Shown one piece after another: positions 1 through 8,944 of a stretch of 64,000 bases of DNA. Both the position numbers and the translations under genes were made by a program. A model generated the notes under the pieces. The model was not told the DNA's origin. It searched no databases and saw nothing but the letters and a program-made list of their open reading frames with translations. This DNA comes from Ulvibacterium sp965248315 (lineage in GTDB: Bacteria; Bacteroidota; Bacteroidia; Flavobacteriales; Flavobacteriaceae). How positions within the stretch are numbered: position 1 is the first letter of the stretch; every line of letters starts with the position of its first letter. Location: NCBI RefSeq assembly GCF_965248315.1, contig NZ_CBDFIX010000002.1, positions 434,001-498,000 of the forward strand. Reading direction: 5' to 3'.

Positions 1-1
1 G

Positions 2-253
2 TGGATGAATCATTTGTTCAAAGGAAAAATAATCGACAATGCCACCTTTGATCAAACCGCAGTTTTGTATGCGGTCCGAAACGGTTTGGGAAACTATTGG
101 CACAAAGTTTCGGATGGCATTTGCGTTGCGGATGATACAGGTGGCAATATCTGGAAGTCAGTAACAAATTCTAATCACTCCTATCTAGTACTTGACAAGG
201 ACATTCCTCAAATGGAAAAAGAACTAGAGGCCTTTATGCTAGGGGATTTCTAA
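2..253 (+). CDS. Nucleoside-hydrolase-like protein, C-terminal fragment (cut by window edge)
   Basis: The reading frame is open to the left edge, so this is the last ~83 codons of a longer gene. The tail (FDQTAVLYAVRNG, then ISL-like strand and an acidic final helix ending LEAFMLGDF) resembles the same part of the complete neighbour downstream (NDQCALHYAIRG ... EIEALMMG). It is therefore probably a paralogue of the inosine/uridine-preferring nucleoside hydrolase-like family, with only 11 bp between the two genes, suggesting one operon. The catalytic Asp cluster would lie outside the window. The family call rests on this similarity alone. Confidence 0.6.
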   Translation, partial: WMNHLFKGKIIDNATFDQTAVLYAVRNGLGNYWHKVSDGICVADDTGGNIWKSVTNSNHSYLVLDKDIPQMEKELEAFMLGDF

Positions 254-264
254 AAGCCACTCTT

Positions 265-1593
265 ATGAAAAATATCATTTTTTTAGCCGTCCTAACACTC
301 ATTTCCTTGGAGCTAACTGCCCAGGAAAAAGTAATCTTGGATACAGACCCTTCCTTTGATCCGGACGATGTAGGTTGTATTGCCATGCTTCAGACCATGG
401 CTACCCAGGGGGAATGCAACATCTTGGCCATTATTAATTCCACCGATCAAAAAGAATCTGCCTTGTGTATTAGCTCTATCAATTATTTCTATAATAGAAA
501 GGCCATTCCCGTAGGCGATTACAAGGGCTATGCCAAAAAAATACACGCCACGGAAAACACCTATGACTATCATATCGCCAAAGACTATCCCCGGGAATTA
601 ATGAATTGGGAGGATTCCCATGACGGTGTAAAATTGTATCGTGAAATTTTGGAAAGTGCCAAAGACAACAGTATCACAGTGGTTATTATTGGAACTATGC
701 ATAATTTTTATGGTTTACTACAATCCGGCCCGGACGAATATAGCGACAAGACCGGTTTGGAACTGGTAAAGAACAAAGTAAAGCTCGTGGCCACTATGGG
801 CGGCAACTTCCTCAATAATAAAGGCCTGGATCGAACCAATTGGGGCGGGGCGGATGCATTGTGCTCCTATACGGACTGGTCCTGTCTGCGGGAAGAACGA
901 AATCGGATGTGCCGTTATGTCATCGAGAATTGCCCGGCGCCTTTTATGGCCTCCGGTTGGGAAAATGGAAACGGGGACTACCACAATGCGAACAACGGCA
1001 ACGTCATTACCGGGCAAGGGTTGAAGAAATTGCCGAAAAATCATATTGTCCGTAAAAGCTATGAACGTCACTTTGAATATCGCGGAGGTGCGGATGATAT
1101 TTCGCGGCATAGCAATGATCAGTGTGCCCTGCATTATGCGATTAGAGGTGAGTCCAATAACTATACGGCATATACCAATGGTAAGATTACCCTATCCAAA
1201 AATGGCGAATGCTTATGGGATCCAAACATTAACCGAAAACAGGGACATATTCAGAAAAATCGGGAAGATGATGCTATAGCAGCTGAAATCGAGGCATTGA
1301 TGATGGGTGCAGTTCCTGATTTGGACACATCCCCACCGACTGCGCCCAAGAACATCAAATTTCTTGAAAAAGACGGTGCATTTAATCTGCAATGGGAAGC
1401 TTCCACCGATCCCACTAAAGGCAGTTGGGTAGTAGCGTACAACATCTATAGCGACGGACAGTTGATACGCCAGGTATATGGAACCAAATTTGGAGCAATT
1501 GCCAAAAGCGGAAAGACCGTAGATTATGAAATACGCGCGTTAAATGCAAGTGGCACCGAAAGTGAGGCGGACGTTTTTTCAGTTAAACCATAA
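265..1593 (+). CDS. Secreted nucleoside hydrolase-like protein with C-terminal Fn3-like domain
   Basis: A 442-aa protein with a signal peptide ending near TAQ (residues 18-20). The mature part opens with an Asp-rich metal site, LDTDPSFDPDD (D26, D28, D32, D34, D35), a variant of the DTDxGxDD calcium site of inosine/uridine-preferring nucleoside hydrolases. IIGTMHNFYGLL and ATMGGNF follow as in that fold. From about residue 352 (PPTAPKNIKF) an Fn3-like beta-sandwich is appended, which the classic family lacks. The substrate is unknown: Bacteroidota paralogues often sit in carbohydrate or nucleoside scavenging loci and may act on other N- or O-glycosides. It lies between a paralogue fragment and a ThuA-like gene and is probably co-transcribed with both. 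Confidence 0.75.
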   Translation: MKNIIFLAVLTLISLELTAQEKVILDTDPSFDPDDVGCIAMLQTMATQGECNILAIINSTDQKESALCISSINYFYNRKAIPVGDYKGYAKKIHATENTYDYHIAKDYPRELMNWEDSHDGVKLYREILESAKDNSITVVIIGTMHNFYGLLQSGPDEYSDKTGLELVKNKVKLVATMGGNFLNNKGLDRTNWGGADALCSYTDWSCLREERNRMCRYVIENCPAPFMASGWENGNGDYHNANNGNVITGQGLKKLPKNHIVRKSYERHFEYRGGADDISRHSNDQCALHYAIRGESNNYTAYTNGKITLSKNGECLWDPNINRKQGHIQKNREDDAIAAEIEALMMGAVPDLDTSPPTAPKNIKFLEKDGAFNLQWEASTDPTKGSWVVAYNIYSDGQLIRQVYGTKFGAIAKSGKTVDYEIRALNASGTESEADVFSVKP

Positions 1594-1603
1594 CATCTGG
1601 TTC

Positions 1604-3181
1604 ATGAACAAATTTGTTCTACCTGCCCTATTCATCTTTACCACGAATATTTTGTGCGCACAGGCGACTATCCGAATACTCAATTTTCAGGGGGACAGCG
1701 GATACCAGCACGATTCAAAGGACGAGGCAATTGAACTGGTGGAATCGTTAGGCAGGAAAAATGGATGGGAAGTATTTACCACTTCTGATGCCACCGCTTT
1801 GAACGAATCTCAACTTTCAAAAATAGATGTTGTCATCTTTAACAACAATTGTGGTACGGAAAGTGCTGTTTTCTCAACATCTCAGGGACAGGCCCTACAG
1901 AATTTCATAAGAAAAGGGGGAGGTTTTATGGGTATTCATTGCGCAGGTGCCATCTGGCATGAGGAAAAAGAATTCCAAGCTTGGTATGAACAACTTATCG
2001 GAACACGATTGGTGGGTCATCCCGAAGTTCAAAATGCGACCTTGATCGTTGAGAATTTAGATCATAACAGCACAAGCCATCTTCCCAAACAATGGCAAGT
2101 AAAGGACGAATGGCATTATTTTTCATCCAATCCTCGAGGCAGAGTCAACGTACTTCTATCTTTGGATGAGAATTCATATAAAGCGGATTCCAGTTTAAAA
2201 ATGGGCGACCATCCCTTTACCTGGTACCACTATTTTGATGGAGGCCGGTCTTTTTTTACCTCTTTGGGCCATACCGTGGAGATTTATCAAAATGCCGATT
2301 ATCAAAGACTTATTGAAGGAGGCATCCTATGGACGGCGGCTATGTCAACAGATGAAAAAGAACCCGCACTTGACGGTTTGATTCTTGATCTGGACGCAGA
2401 CCTAAATGTGGTCACCAATGAAAAGGAAGAGGTGCTGAAGTGGACCAACAGAGTGGTCAACGGCCAAGCCCAAGATTTTACCCCCAATGGTTACGGTATT
2501 AGAATTGCCGATCCAGGATCCGGAAGGCCAACGCTTAAAAGGGACATTCAGGAAATAAAAGGCCATAATGCCATAGTATTTGAAGAGGATGAACTTATAA
2601 ATGGAAAAGAGGATGCTTTCGATTACTTATTAACAGGAAGCGGCTATACCTGGTTTACGGTACTAAAACCCTATAAAACACAAAGTAGTGAGGAACAGAC
2701 AGCGTTTGGGCTACATCGATTAAAGGATGTGAATTCATTTTTAGGGAACTTGAGAAATGGGGGCAACTATGAAGGATTATGGGGCAGCCTGAATGACGAT
2801 CTTACGGTGTGGTGTGGTTCACGCAACGGTATCACTTTTGGACGTTTTGACCAGAACAATCCAAAAATCACAGGAATACAACTACAATCGGACAAGTATT
2901 ATGTAATCGGTGCAAGAATGGGATCCGGTACAGGTGAGGTTGATATAGAACTTTTTGTAAATAAAGTGGAGCCTGCGGCATCTGGAAGGTATCCCGTAAA
3001 TGTCCACGCCAATCCCTCTAAATTGGCCATTGGTACGGAAAGGGATGCTACCAACCATCCCGGGTCGGAGTCCTTTGATGGGGAAATTGCACGTCTATTG
3101 ATCTATGAAAGGCCTTTGGATGATTCCGAAATGGCCCATGTACTAGGCTATCTAAAGTCGAGATATGGCCTAACCGATTAG
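1604..3181 (+). CDS. Secreted ThuA-like domain protein with C-terminal LamG-like domain
   Basis: The ATG at 1604 is preferred because it begins a clear signal peptide (MNKFVLPALFIFTTNILCAQ) 10 bp after the previous stop; an upstream in-frame start would lack one. Residues ~22-250 look like the ThuA (trehalose utilisation) glutamine-amidotransferase-like fold: RILNFQGDSGYQHDS, VVIFNNNCG, GGGFMGIHCAGAIWHEE and a Gly-rich HYFDGGRSFFTSLGH. Residues ~265-525 resemble a concanavalin/LamG-like sandwich (SFDGEIARLLIYERPL near the end), typical of secreted Bacteroidota sugar-associated proteins. The role is probably binding or turnover of a saccharide outside the cytoplasm. The exact reaction is unknown. 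Confidence 0.75.
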   Translation: MNKFVLPALFIFTTNILCAQATIRILNFQGDSGYQHDSKDEAIELVESLGRKNGWEVFTTSDATALNESQLSKIDVVIFNNNCGTESAVFSTSQGQALQNFIRKGGGFMGIHCAGAIWHEEKEFQAWYEQLIGTRLVGHPEVQNATLIVENLDHNSTSHLPKQWQVKDEWHYFSSNPRGRVNVLLSLDENSYKADSSLKMGDHPFTWYHYFDGGRSFFTSLGHTVEIYQNADYQRLIEGGILWTAAMSTDEKEPALDGLILDLDADLNVVTNEKEEVLKWTNRVVNGQAQDFTPNGYGIRIADPGSGRPTLKRDIQEIKGHNAIVFEEDELINGKEDAFDYLLTGSGYTWFTVLKPYKTQSSEEQTAFGLHRLKDVNSFLGNLRNGGNYEGLWGSLNDDLTVWCGSRNGITFGRFDQNNPKITGIQLQSDKYYVIGARMGSGTGEVDIELFVNKVEPAASGRYPVNVHANPSKLAIGTERDATNHPGSESFDGEIARLLIYERPLDDSEMAHVLGYLKSRYGLTD

Positions 3182-3249
3182 CCTCTCATCAGTAATGGAA
3201 TTGCCATTTAATTTAGGTCCCAGCCATTTTATGGTGATATCAAAAAAAA

Positions 3250-3271
3250 CATCCCGCCGAGTGGCGGGATG
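3250..3271. terminator. Bidirectional hairpin terminator between ThuA-like gene and katG
   Basis: A perfect 9-bp stem CATCCCGCC / GGCGGGATG with loop GAGT. It is followed by CTTTTT on the plus strand and by a run of eight T on the minus strand. It sits between two convergent genes and can terminate both. Confidence 0.85.
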
Positions 3272-3297
3272 CTTTTTAGGTATGGGATTCAATTCTG

Positions 3298-5520
3298 CTA
3301 ATTCAAATCAAATCGGTCCAAGTTCATCACCTTGTCCCAAGCCGCCACAAAATCCTTAACAAATTTTTTCTGGGCATCTTCACAACCATAGACCTCGGCA
3401 ATGGCCCTAAGTTCTGTGTTGGATCCAAAAATAAGGTCCACGCGGGATGCGGTCCATTTCAATTCCCCACTTTTTCGGTCACGTCCTTCAAATACTTCTT
3501 CATCCTCTGAAACTGCTTTCCAAGCGGTATTCAAGTCGAGTAGATTTACAAAGAAGTCATTCGTCAGCGTTTCTGGCTTATGGGTAAATACACCGTTATG
3601 GGACTTGTCAAAATTGGTATCCAATACACGCATTCCACCAACCAAAACACTCATTTCGGGTACGGTCAGTGTCATCAACTGGGCCTTGTCCACCAGCAAT
3701 TCCTCCGTAGCAACGGAAAACTTGGTCCTAGCATAGTTACGGAATCCGTCCGCTTGCGGCTCTAGCACTTCAAAGGATTCAGCGTCAGTCTGCTCTGCAC
3801 TGGCGTCGGTTCGTCCGGGAGCAAAGGGTACGGAGATAGCCTCACCAGCATTCTCAGCAGCTTTTTCTACACCGGCACACCCCCCTAGAACAATCAAATC
3901 TGCCAGGGAAACTTTTTTGCCTTCGGATTGTGAACTATTAAATGTAGCTTGAATCCCTTCCAATACTTCCAATACTTTGGCCAATTGGGCTGGATTGTTC
4001 ACCTTCCAATCCTTTTGGGGTGCCAAACGTATACGGGCCCCATTGGCCCCACCTCGGAAATCGGAGCCACGGAAAGTTGATGCCGAGGCCCAAGCTGTGG
4101 AAACCAATTGCGAAATGGACAAACCAGAATTCAAAATTTTCGCTTTGAGGTCAGCAATGTCATTTGCATCGATCAATTCGTAATCAACCGCGGGTACTGG
4201 ATCTTGCCATATCAATTCTTCTTGTGGCACTTCCGGGCCTAAATAACGGGAAACCGGTCCCATGTCCCTATGGGTCAACTTAAACCAAGCCTTTGCATAG
4301 GCATCGGCGAATTCCTCAGGATTCTCATAGAAATGCTTCGAAATCTTTTCATAGTCCGGATCCATACGCAAGGCCAAATCCGTGGTCAACATAAAGGGAG
4401 CATGTTTTTTCTCTGAATCATGGGCATCCGGTACGGTGCCCGCACCAGCGCCATCCTTAGGTTTCCATTGGTGTGCTCCCGCTGGGCTTTTGGTCAATTC
4501 CCATTCGTAGCCAAAAAGATTCTCAAAAAACTTATGACTCCACTTTGTAGGGGTATTGGTCCATGCGCCTTCCAAACCACTGGTTATGGTATCCGAACCT
4601 ACTCCGGTTCCGAAATTATTCTTCCAGCCCATACTCTGCATTTCAATGGAAGCCCCAGCTGGTTCTGCCTCTACATATTCCGCATCACTAGCGGCACCGT
4701 GCGTTTTACCAAAGGTGTGGCCTCCGGCAATCAAGGCTACAGTTTCATAATCGTTCATGGCCATGCGACCAAAAGTCTCGCGAATATCATGTGCAGCGGC
4801 CACTGGATCCGGATTGGCATTAGGTCCTTCGGGGTTTACATAGATCAATCCCATATGTGCTGCCCCTAAGGGGTTTTCTAATTCGCCTTCCTCAGAGTAC
4901 CGAGCTTTGTTTCCCAACCATTCGGCCTCCGAACCCCAGTAAATATCTTCTTCGGGTTGCCAAATATCCTCACGGCCTCCGGCGAAACCGTACATGGGCA
5001 AGCCCATAGACTCATGGGCCACATTACCTGTAAGAATCAACAAATCCGCCCAGGATATTTTCTTCCCATATTTCTGTTTTATAGGCCAAAGTAATAGACG
5101 CGCCTTGTCCAAATTGGCGTTGTCCGGCCAACTGTTCAAAGGGGCAAAACGTTGGGCCCCGGTTCCCCCACCACCACGACCATCGGCGATACGATAGGTG
5201 CCGGCGGCATGCCAGGCCATACGGATAAAAAACGGCCCGTAGTGCCCATAATCAGCTGGCCACCAATCCTGGCTATTGGTCATTAAATCCGTAAGGTCTT
5301 TTTTTACAGCTGCCAAATCCAACGATTTGAATTCCTCGGCATAGTCGAAATCTTCATCCATGGGATCTGCTAAATTGGAATGTTGCCGTAGGATGTTTAG
5401 GTTTAGGGAGTTGGGCCACCAGTCGCGGTTGGTGGTACCTCCACCAGCAGCTTGGTTCAACTCTCCATTTAAAAATGGGCATTTACTTATGTCGCCCTGA
5501 CCATTGTGTGTAGAATCCAT
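3298..5520 (-). CDS. katG: Catalase-peroxidase KatG
   Basis: A 740-aa bifunctional haem enzyme that destroys hydrogen peroxide and oxidises organic donors. The distal triad is visible as IRMAWH (R100, W103, H104) and the proximal haem ligand as AGGHTFGKTHG (H268). The Met-Tyr-Trp cross-link that gives catalase activity is W103, Y227 (GLIYVNPEGP) and M253 (GRMAMND). Length matches the two-domain KatG family. There is no signal peptide, so it is cytoplasmic. It is a monocistronic minus-strand gene with its own terminator. The 225-bp upstream gap probably carries peroxide-responsive control, but I could not identify an OxyR or PerR site. Confidence 0.97.
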   Translation of the reverse strand: MDSTHNGQGDISKCPFLNGELNQAAGGGTTNRDWWPNSLNLNILRQHSNLADPMDEDFDYAEEFKSLDLAAVKKDLTDLMTNSQDWWPADYGHYGPFFIRMAWHAAGTYRIADGRGGGGTGAQRFAPLNSWPDNANLDKARLLLWPIKQKYGKKISWADLLILTGNVAHESMGLPMYGFAGGREDIWQPEEDIYWGSEAEWLGNKARYSEEGELENPLGAAHMGLIYVNPEGPNANPDPVAAAHDIRETFGRMAMNDYETVALIAGGHTFGKTHGAASDAEYVEAEPAGASIEMQSMGWKNNFGTGVGSDTITSGLEGAWTNTPTKWSHKFFENLFGYEWELTKSPAGAHQWKPKDGAGAGTVPDAHDSEKKHAPFMLTTDLALRMDPDYEKISKHFYENPEEFADAYAKAWFKLTHRDMGPVSRYLGPEVPQEELIWQDPVPAVDYELIDANDIADLKAKILNSGLSISQLVSTAWASASTFRGSDFRGGANGARIRLAPQKDWKVNNPAQLAKVLEVLEGIQATFNSSQSEGKKVSLADLIVLGGCAGVEKAAENAGEAISVPFAPGRTDASAEQTDAESFEVLEPQADGFRNYARTKFSVATEELLVDKAQLMTLTVPEMSVLVGGMRVLDTNFDKSHNGVFTHKPETLTNDFFVNLLDLNTAWKAVSEDEEVFEGRDRKSGELKWTASRVDLIFGSNTELRAIAEVYGCEDAQKKFVKDFVAAWDKVMNLDRFDLN

Positions 5521-5745
5521 CTCTAATTTTATTTTTAAGTGGTTATGTTCCTATTTCTTTCTAAAAGTAGGATTCTTATCCTTACAATTCGGAATGCCGT
5601 TATTTTTTTGCGTTATGCGGATATTAAGAATTGTTATGGCCCGATACAAAGCACACAGAATACGGTTTGGTTTTTGATTATCTTAGTTCTCCGTATAAGA
5701 GATTTATAGATTATTGACAATCTACACTCCTATGTTGTGCAGCAT

Positions 5746-6348
5746 ATGAAGAAACGTAGAAAATATCGAGGAAAAAGTAATGGTTTTGGATTTGTTTTCC
5801 CAATACTGAGCATTATTGGAATTGGATCTGTCATCGTGTTTTCTTCTTTCTATGAAAAAAGTTGGACTTATAACTGGAACGGTATTCGTCAACAAATTAG
5901 GGACAGTGTTAAAGTTGCCGAACGTGGTTGGGTTTCTAGTGGTACCATTGGGCCTGGTGCCCGGACACCAAAACAACTAGGAAGGAGGATCTGGCTAATG
6001 AATAACGCAACTGTACCTGAACTTTTAAAACTTACCGAATATCCAGACGGAACAATCAAAACCATTGCCTATGAGGGGTTGATAAGAAAACCAGGTTCTA
6101 TAGACAAGGCCGAACTTATAATTGGGGCAATTGCGGACACTGAATATCCCATTTATTTTAAAACTGGCTGTGAGGCTTTCCAAATGAATATTGGTGAATA
6201 TTTAGTTGACTTTGTTCTGTTTATTGATGATACTGACAATAGCCCGCCGCCACCAATTGAATTTATAAACCAATTTAGACTTTCTGAAGCGGAACAAGAA
6301 AAAATACTCATTGCTCATAGAAAAACCCCAAGCTTATGGAAAAAATAA
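5746..6348 (+). CDS. Membrane-anchored hypothetical protein
   Basis: About 200 aa, not recognised. The ATG at 5746 (MKKRRKYRGK) gives a basic N-terminus followed by one membrane segment at ~14-35 (FGFVFPILSIIGIGSVIVFSS), a better start than the GTG three codons earlier. The remaining ~165 residues would be outside the cytoplasm and include a HEAT-like stretch (VPELLKLTEYPDGTIKTIAYEGL, residues ~90-112). The same stretch occurs in Bacteroidota proteins with PBS/HEAT-lyase-type repeats. It is flanked downstream by an imperfect palindromic element (6356-6473), which hints at an accessory insertion. No function is proposed. Confidence 0.6.
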   Translation: MKKRRKYRGKSNGFGFVFPILSIIGIGSVIVFSSFYEKSWTYNWNGIRQQIRDSVKVAERGWVSSGTIGPGARTPKQLGRRIWLMNNATVPELLKLTEYPDGTIKTIAYEGLIRKPGSIDKAELIIGAIADTEYPIYFKTGCEAFQMNIGEYLVDFVLFIDDTDNSPPPPIEFINQFRLSEAEQEKILIAHRKTPSLWKK

Positions 6349-6355
6349 TACGTTA

Positions 6356-6473
6356 CACAACAAGGGCTATAATTCAGCTTGGTAAAGAACTTAAATGAAA
6401 CTAAAAACTAAACATGCGGCTGATTTCTCTGGCGGAACGATTCTAACGCCGAAATCATAGCTGGGGCTTTGTG
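6356..6473. repeat. Imperfect large inverted-repeat element, attC-like in shape
   Basis: Outer arms CACAA (6356-6360) and GCTAT (6366-6370) can pair with ATAGC (6457-6461) and TTGTG (6469-6473). An inner hairpin TGATTTC-tct-GGCG (6421-6434) pairs with CGCC-GAAATCA (6447-6457). The element lies just after a hypothetical gene. Similar ACACAACAAGGGCTAT-type sequences occur as dispersed intergenic elements in related genomes, from memory. Whether it is an integron-type recombination site is not shown. Confidence 0.35.
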
Positions 6474-6498
6474 CTTTACTATCAGAAACCGCTAACCA

Positions 6499-7278
6499 AT
6501 GATAAAACTCTTTAGAAAAATTAGACGTGGTTTGCTTAAAGAAAACCAGCCTAACCGGCAGGTAGGCAATTTCAATAAATATCTTTTATATGCTGTCGGT
6601 GAAATAGTACTTGTAGTTATAGGAATTTTATTGGCCCTACAGATCAACAATTGGAACGAATCCCGAAAACGAAATATTGAAGAAGAAAAGTTGCTTACCG
6701 CACTTACTGAGGATTTTAATGAAAACAAAATTAGACTGGAAGAAGCCATTAGCAAGGAAATGGACATGGTTAGAATGAGCAAATCCCTCATTAAAGTGAT
6801 GCAATCCGACCAAAAAAAGATACATCCGGATTCTATTCGGTTTTGGGTTACTTCAGGAGCCAAGTCTTGGTGGAAAACCGAATTTGTGACTGGGACGTAC
6901 GATGCCATGGTCAGTTCCGGCAATATCAATATTCTGGAAAACGATAAGCTAAAAAGGGTTCTTTCCCAATTTTCAGCGGATATTGATTCTGGGTTTGAAG
7001 ACCATTATGAATCAATGCATTATTTGATCGAAATGAATAAAATATCGGCAGAAATGGCCCCTGCATTGATTCATGGCATCCAACGCGAAGAGCTGGGCGT
7101 AACCACGGACAGTAAGGATATGAACCTATATGTACAGAAGCTTTTGAACAATGAGGCTTATCTTGGGTTGTTGATTTCAAAAACGTGGCTGGAAACGCTT
7201 AGAATCCATTATCAGCAGAAACTACAAGGTTATATTGATGAAATACTTTCGATCTGTAAATCGGAACTTGCTGAATAA
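6499..7278 (+). CDS. DUF6090 family membrane protein
   Basis: A 259-aa protein with the hallmark N-terminus of DUF6090: MIKLFRKIRRGLLKENQ, then a membrane segment at ~29-48 inside the signature YAVGEIVLVVIGILLALQINNWNE. The rest is an alpha-helical, probably periplasmic domain (~55-259) with coiled-coil character. The family is abundant in Bacteroidota, often in several copies per genome, and has no established function. No operon partner is evident: glyS runs convergently downstream. Confidence 0.85.
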   Translation: MIKLFRKIRRGLLKENQPNRQVGNFNKYLLYAVGEIVLVVIGILLALQINNWNESRKRNIEEEKLLTALTEDFNENKIRLEEAISKEMDMVRMSKSLIKVMQSDQKKIHPDSIRFWVTSGAKSWWKTEFVTGTYDAMVSSGNINILENDKLKRVLSQFSADIDSGFEDHYESMHYLIEMNKISAEMAPALIHGIQREELGVTTDSKDMNLYVQKLLNNEAYLGLLISKTWLETLRIHYQQKLQGYIDEILSICKSELAE

Positions 7279-7365
7279 ATAAAGTACTACACTTATACGC
7301 GCAATTGAAGTGGGCGACTACGAGATCTATATATGCCATTAGGAAAGAGTTTCGAAGTAGGGCTA

Positions 7366-8907
7366 TTATATCTTCTGCAACCACTCCCGCATATCCACTT
7401 CTTTGGCGATAATGGATTTTACCTCGGCCAATTTAATACGCTGCTGTTCCATGGTATCGCGGTGGCGTAGGGTTACCGTATCATCTTCCAAGGTTTGGTG
7501 GTCTACAGTAATACAGAATGGGGTGCCGGCGGCATCCTGTCTTCGATATCTGCGCCCTACGGCATCTTTTTCGTCATAGACCACATTGAAATCCCATTTT
7601 AAATCTGAGATGATCTTGCGGGCAATTTCCGGCAAACCATCTTTTTTTACCAATGGGAGTACCGCAGCCTTGGTAGGGGCCAATACGGCGGGCAGCCTTA
7701 ATACCGTCCGGGTAGTACCATTTTCCAGTTCCTCTTCCTGTAGGGAATGGCTGAACACGGAAAGGAACATACGATCTAACCCTATGGAGGTTTCTATCAC
7801 GTAGGGAACATAGCTCTCCCGAGTATCGTTATCGAAATATTGTAATTTTTTGTTTGAATATTTCTCATGACTGCCTAAATCGAAATCGGTTCGGGAATGG
7901 ATACCTTCCAATTCCTTGAATCCGAAAGGAAAACGAAACTCAATATCTGCAGCGGCATCTGCGTAATGGGCCAATTTTTCGTGGTTATGAAAGCGATAGT
8001 TCTCCTCTCCCATCCCCAGGGACAAATGCCATTTTAAGCGATTTTCCTTCCACTTTTCATACCATTCTTTTTGGGTGCCCGGTTTAATGAAAAACTGCAT
8101 TTCCATTTGTTCGAATTCACGCATACGGAAAATGAACTGCCGTGCTACAATTTCATTACGAAAGGCCTTCCCGGTTTGTGCTATTCCAAACGGGATTTTC
8201 ATCCGCCCTGTCTTCTGTACGTTCAAAAAGTTGACAAAGATACCTTGGGCGGTTTCCGGACGAAGATACAAATCGGTTGCCGTATCCGCGGAAGCACCCA
8301 ACTTGGTTCCGAACATGAGATTGAACTGTTTTACATCCGTCCAATTTCTTGAGCCGGACATGGGACAGGCTATTTCCAATTCTTCAATGAGCTTTTTTAC
8401 ATCTGCCAGATCTTCTTTCTCCAAAGATTTACCCAAACGTTTTAATATAGTCGTAGCCTGCTCCTGATAATCCACCACGCGTTGGTTGGTGGCCAAAAAT
8501 TGTTTCTTATCAAATTTATCTCCAAAACGTTTGGCCGCCTTGGCAACCTCCTTTTCAATTTTGGTCTCAATTTTGGCGACATATTCCTCTACCAAAACAT
8601 CGGCGCGATACCTTTTTTTTGAATCCTTGTTGTCTATTAAGGGGTCATTAAAAGCATCAACGTGACCAGAAGCCTTCCAGGTGGTAGGGTGCATAAAAAT
8701 GGCAGCATCCAGACCGACGATGTTTTCATTGAGCTGCACCATGGCCTTCCACCAGTACTCCCGTATATTCTTTTTGAGTTCCACGCCATTCTGGGCGTAG
8801 TCATAAACGGCGCTCAGGCCATCATATATTTCGCTGGACTGAAATACATAGCCGTATTCCTTAGCATGGGAGATTACCCTTCTTAAATCGTCATCTTGTT
8901 TTGCCAT
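7366..8907 (-). CDS. glyS: Glycine--tRNA ligase (single-chain, alpha2 type)
   Basis: A 513-aa class II aminoacyl-tRNA synthetase that charges tRNA-Gly. It opens with DDLRRVISHAKEYGYVFQSSEIYDGLSAVYDYAQNG, typical of the eukaryote/archaea/Bacteroidota dimeric GlyRS rather than the GlyQ/GlyS tetramer. Visible are RPETAQGIFVNF, the class II motif 2 region FRNEI and the C-terminal anticodon-binding domain (~400-513). A -7-like TATTTTTG lies at 8919-8912, ending 4 bp before the start codon, so the transcript may be nearly leaderless. It faces the DUF6090 gene at its 3' end. Confidence 0.96.
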   Translation of the reverse strand: MAKQDDDLRRVISHAKEYGYVFQSSEIYDGLSAVYDYAQNGVELKKNIREYWWKAMVQLNENIVGLDAAIFMHPTTWKASGHVDAFNDPLIDNKDSKKRYRADVLVEEYVAKIETKIEKEVAKAAKRFGDKFDKKQFLATNQRVVDYQEQATTILKRLGKSLEKEDLADVKKLIEELEIACPMSGSRNWTDVKQFNLMFGTKLGASADTATDLYLRPETAQGIFVNFLNVQKTGRMKIPFGIAQTGKAFRNEIVARQFIFRMREFEQMEMQFFIKPGTQKEWYEKWKENRLKWHLSLGMGEENYRFHNHEKLAHYADAAADIEFRFPFGFKELEGIHSRTDFDLGSHEKYSNKKLQYFDNDTRESYVPYVIETSIGLDRMFLSVFSHSLQEEELENGTTRTVLRLPAVLAPTKAAVLPLVKKDGLPEIARKIISDLKWDFNVVYDEKDAVGRRYRRQDAAGTPFCITVDHQTLEDDTVTLRHRDTMEQQRIKLAEVKSIIAKEVDMREWLQKI

Positions 8908-8944
8908 TCGGCAAAAATAGAATATTACCCTAAAAAAGTGCTAA

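Noticed and set aside
718..1134. Long minus-strand frame inside the nucleoside-hydrolase-like gene
   Set aside because: It mirrors the real gene's third-position bias, has no family resemblance, and no promoter or start context.
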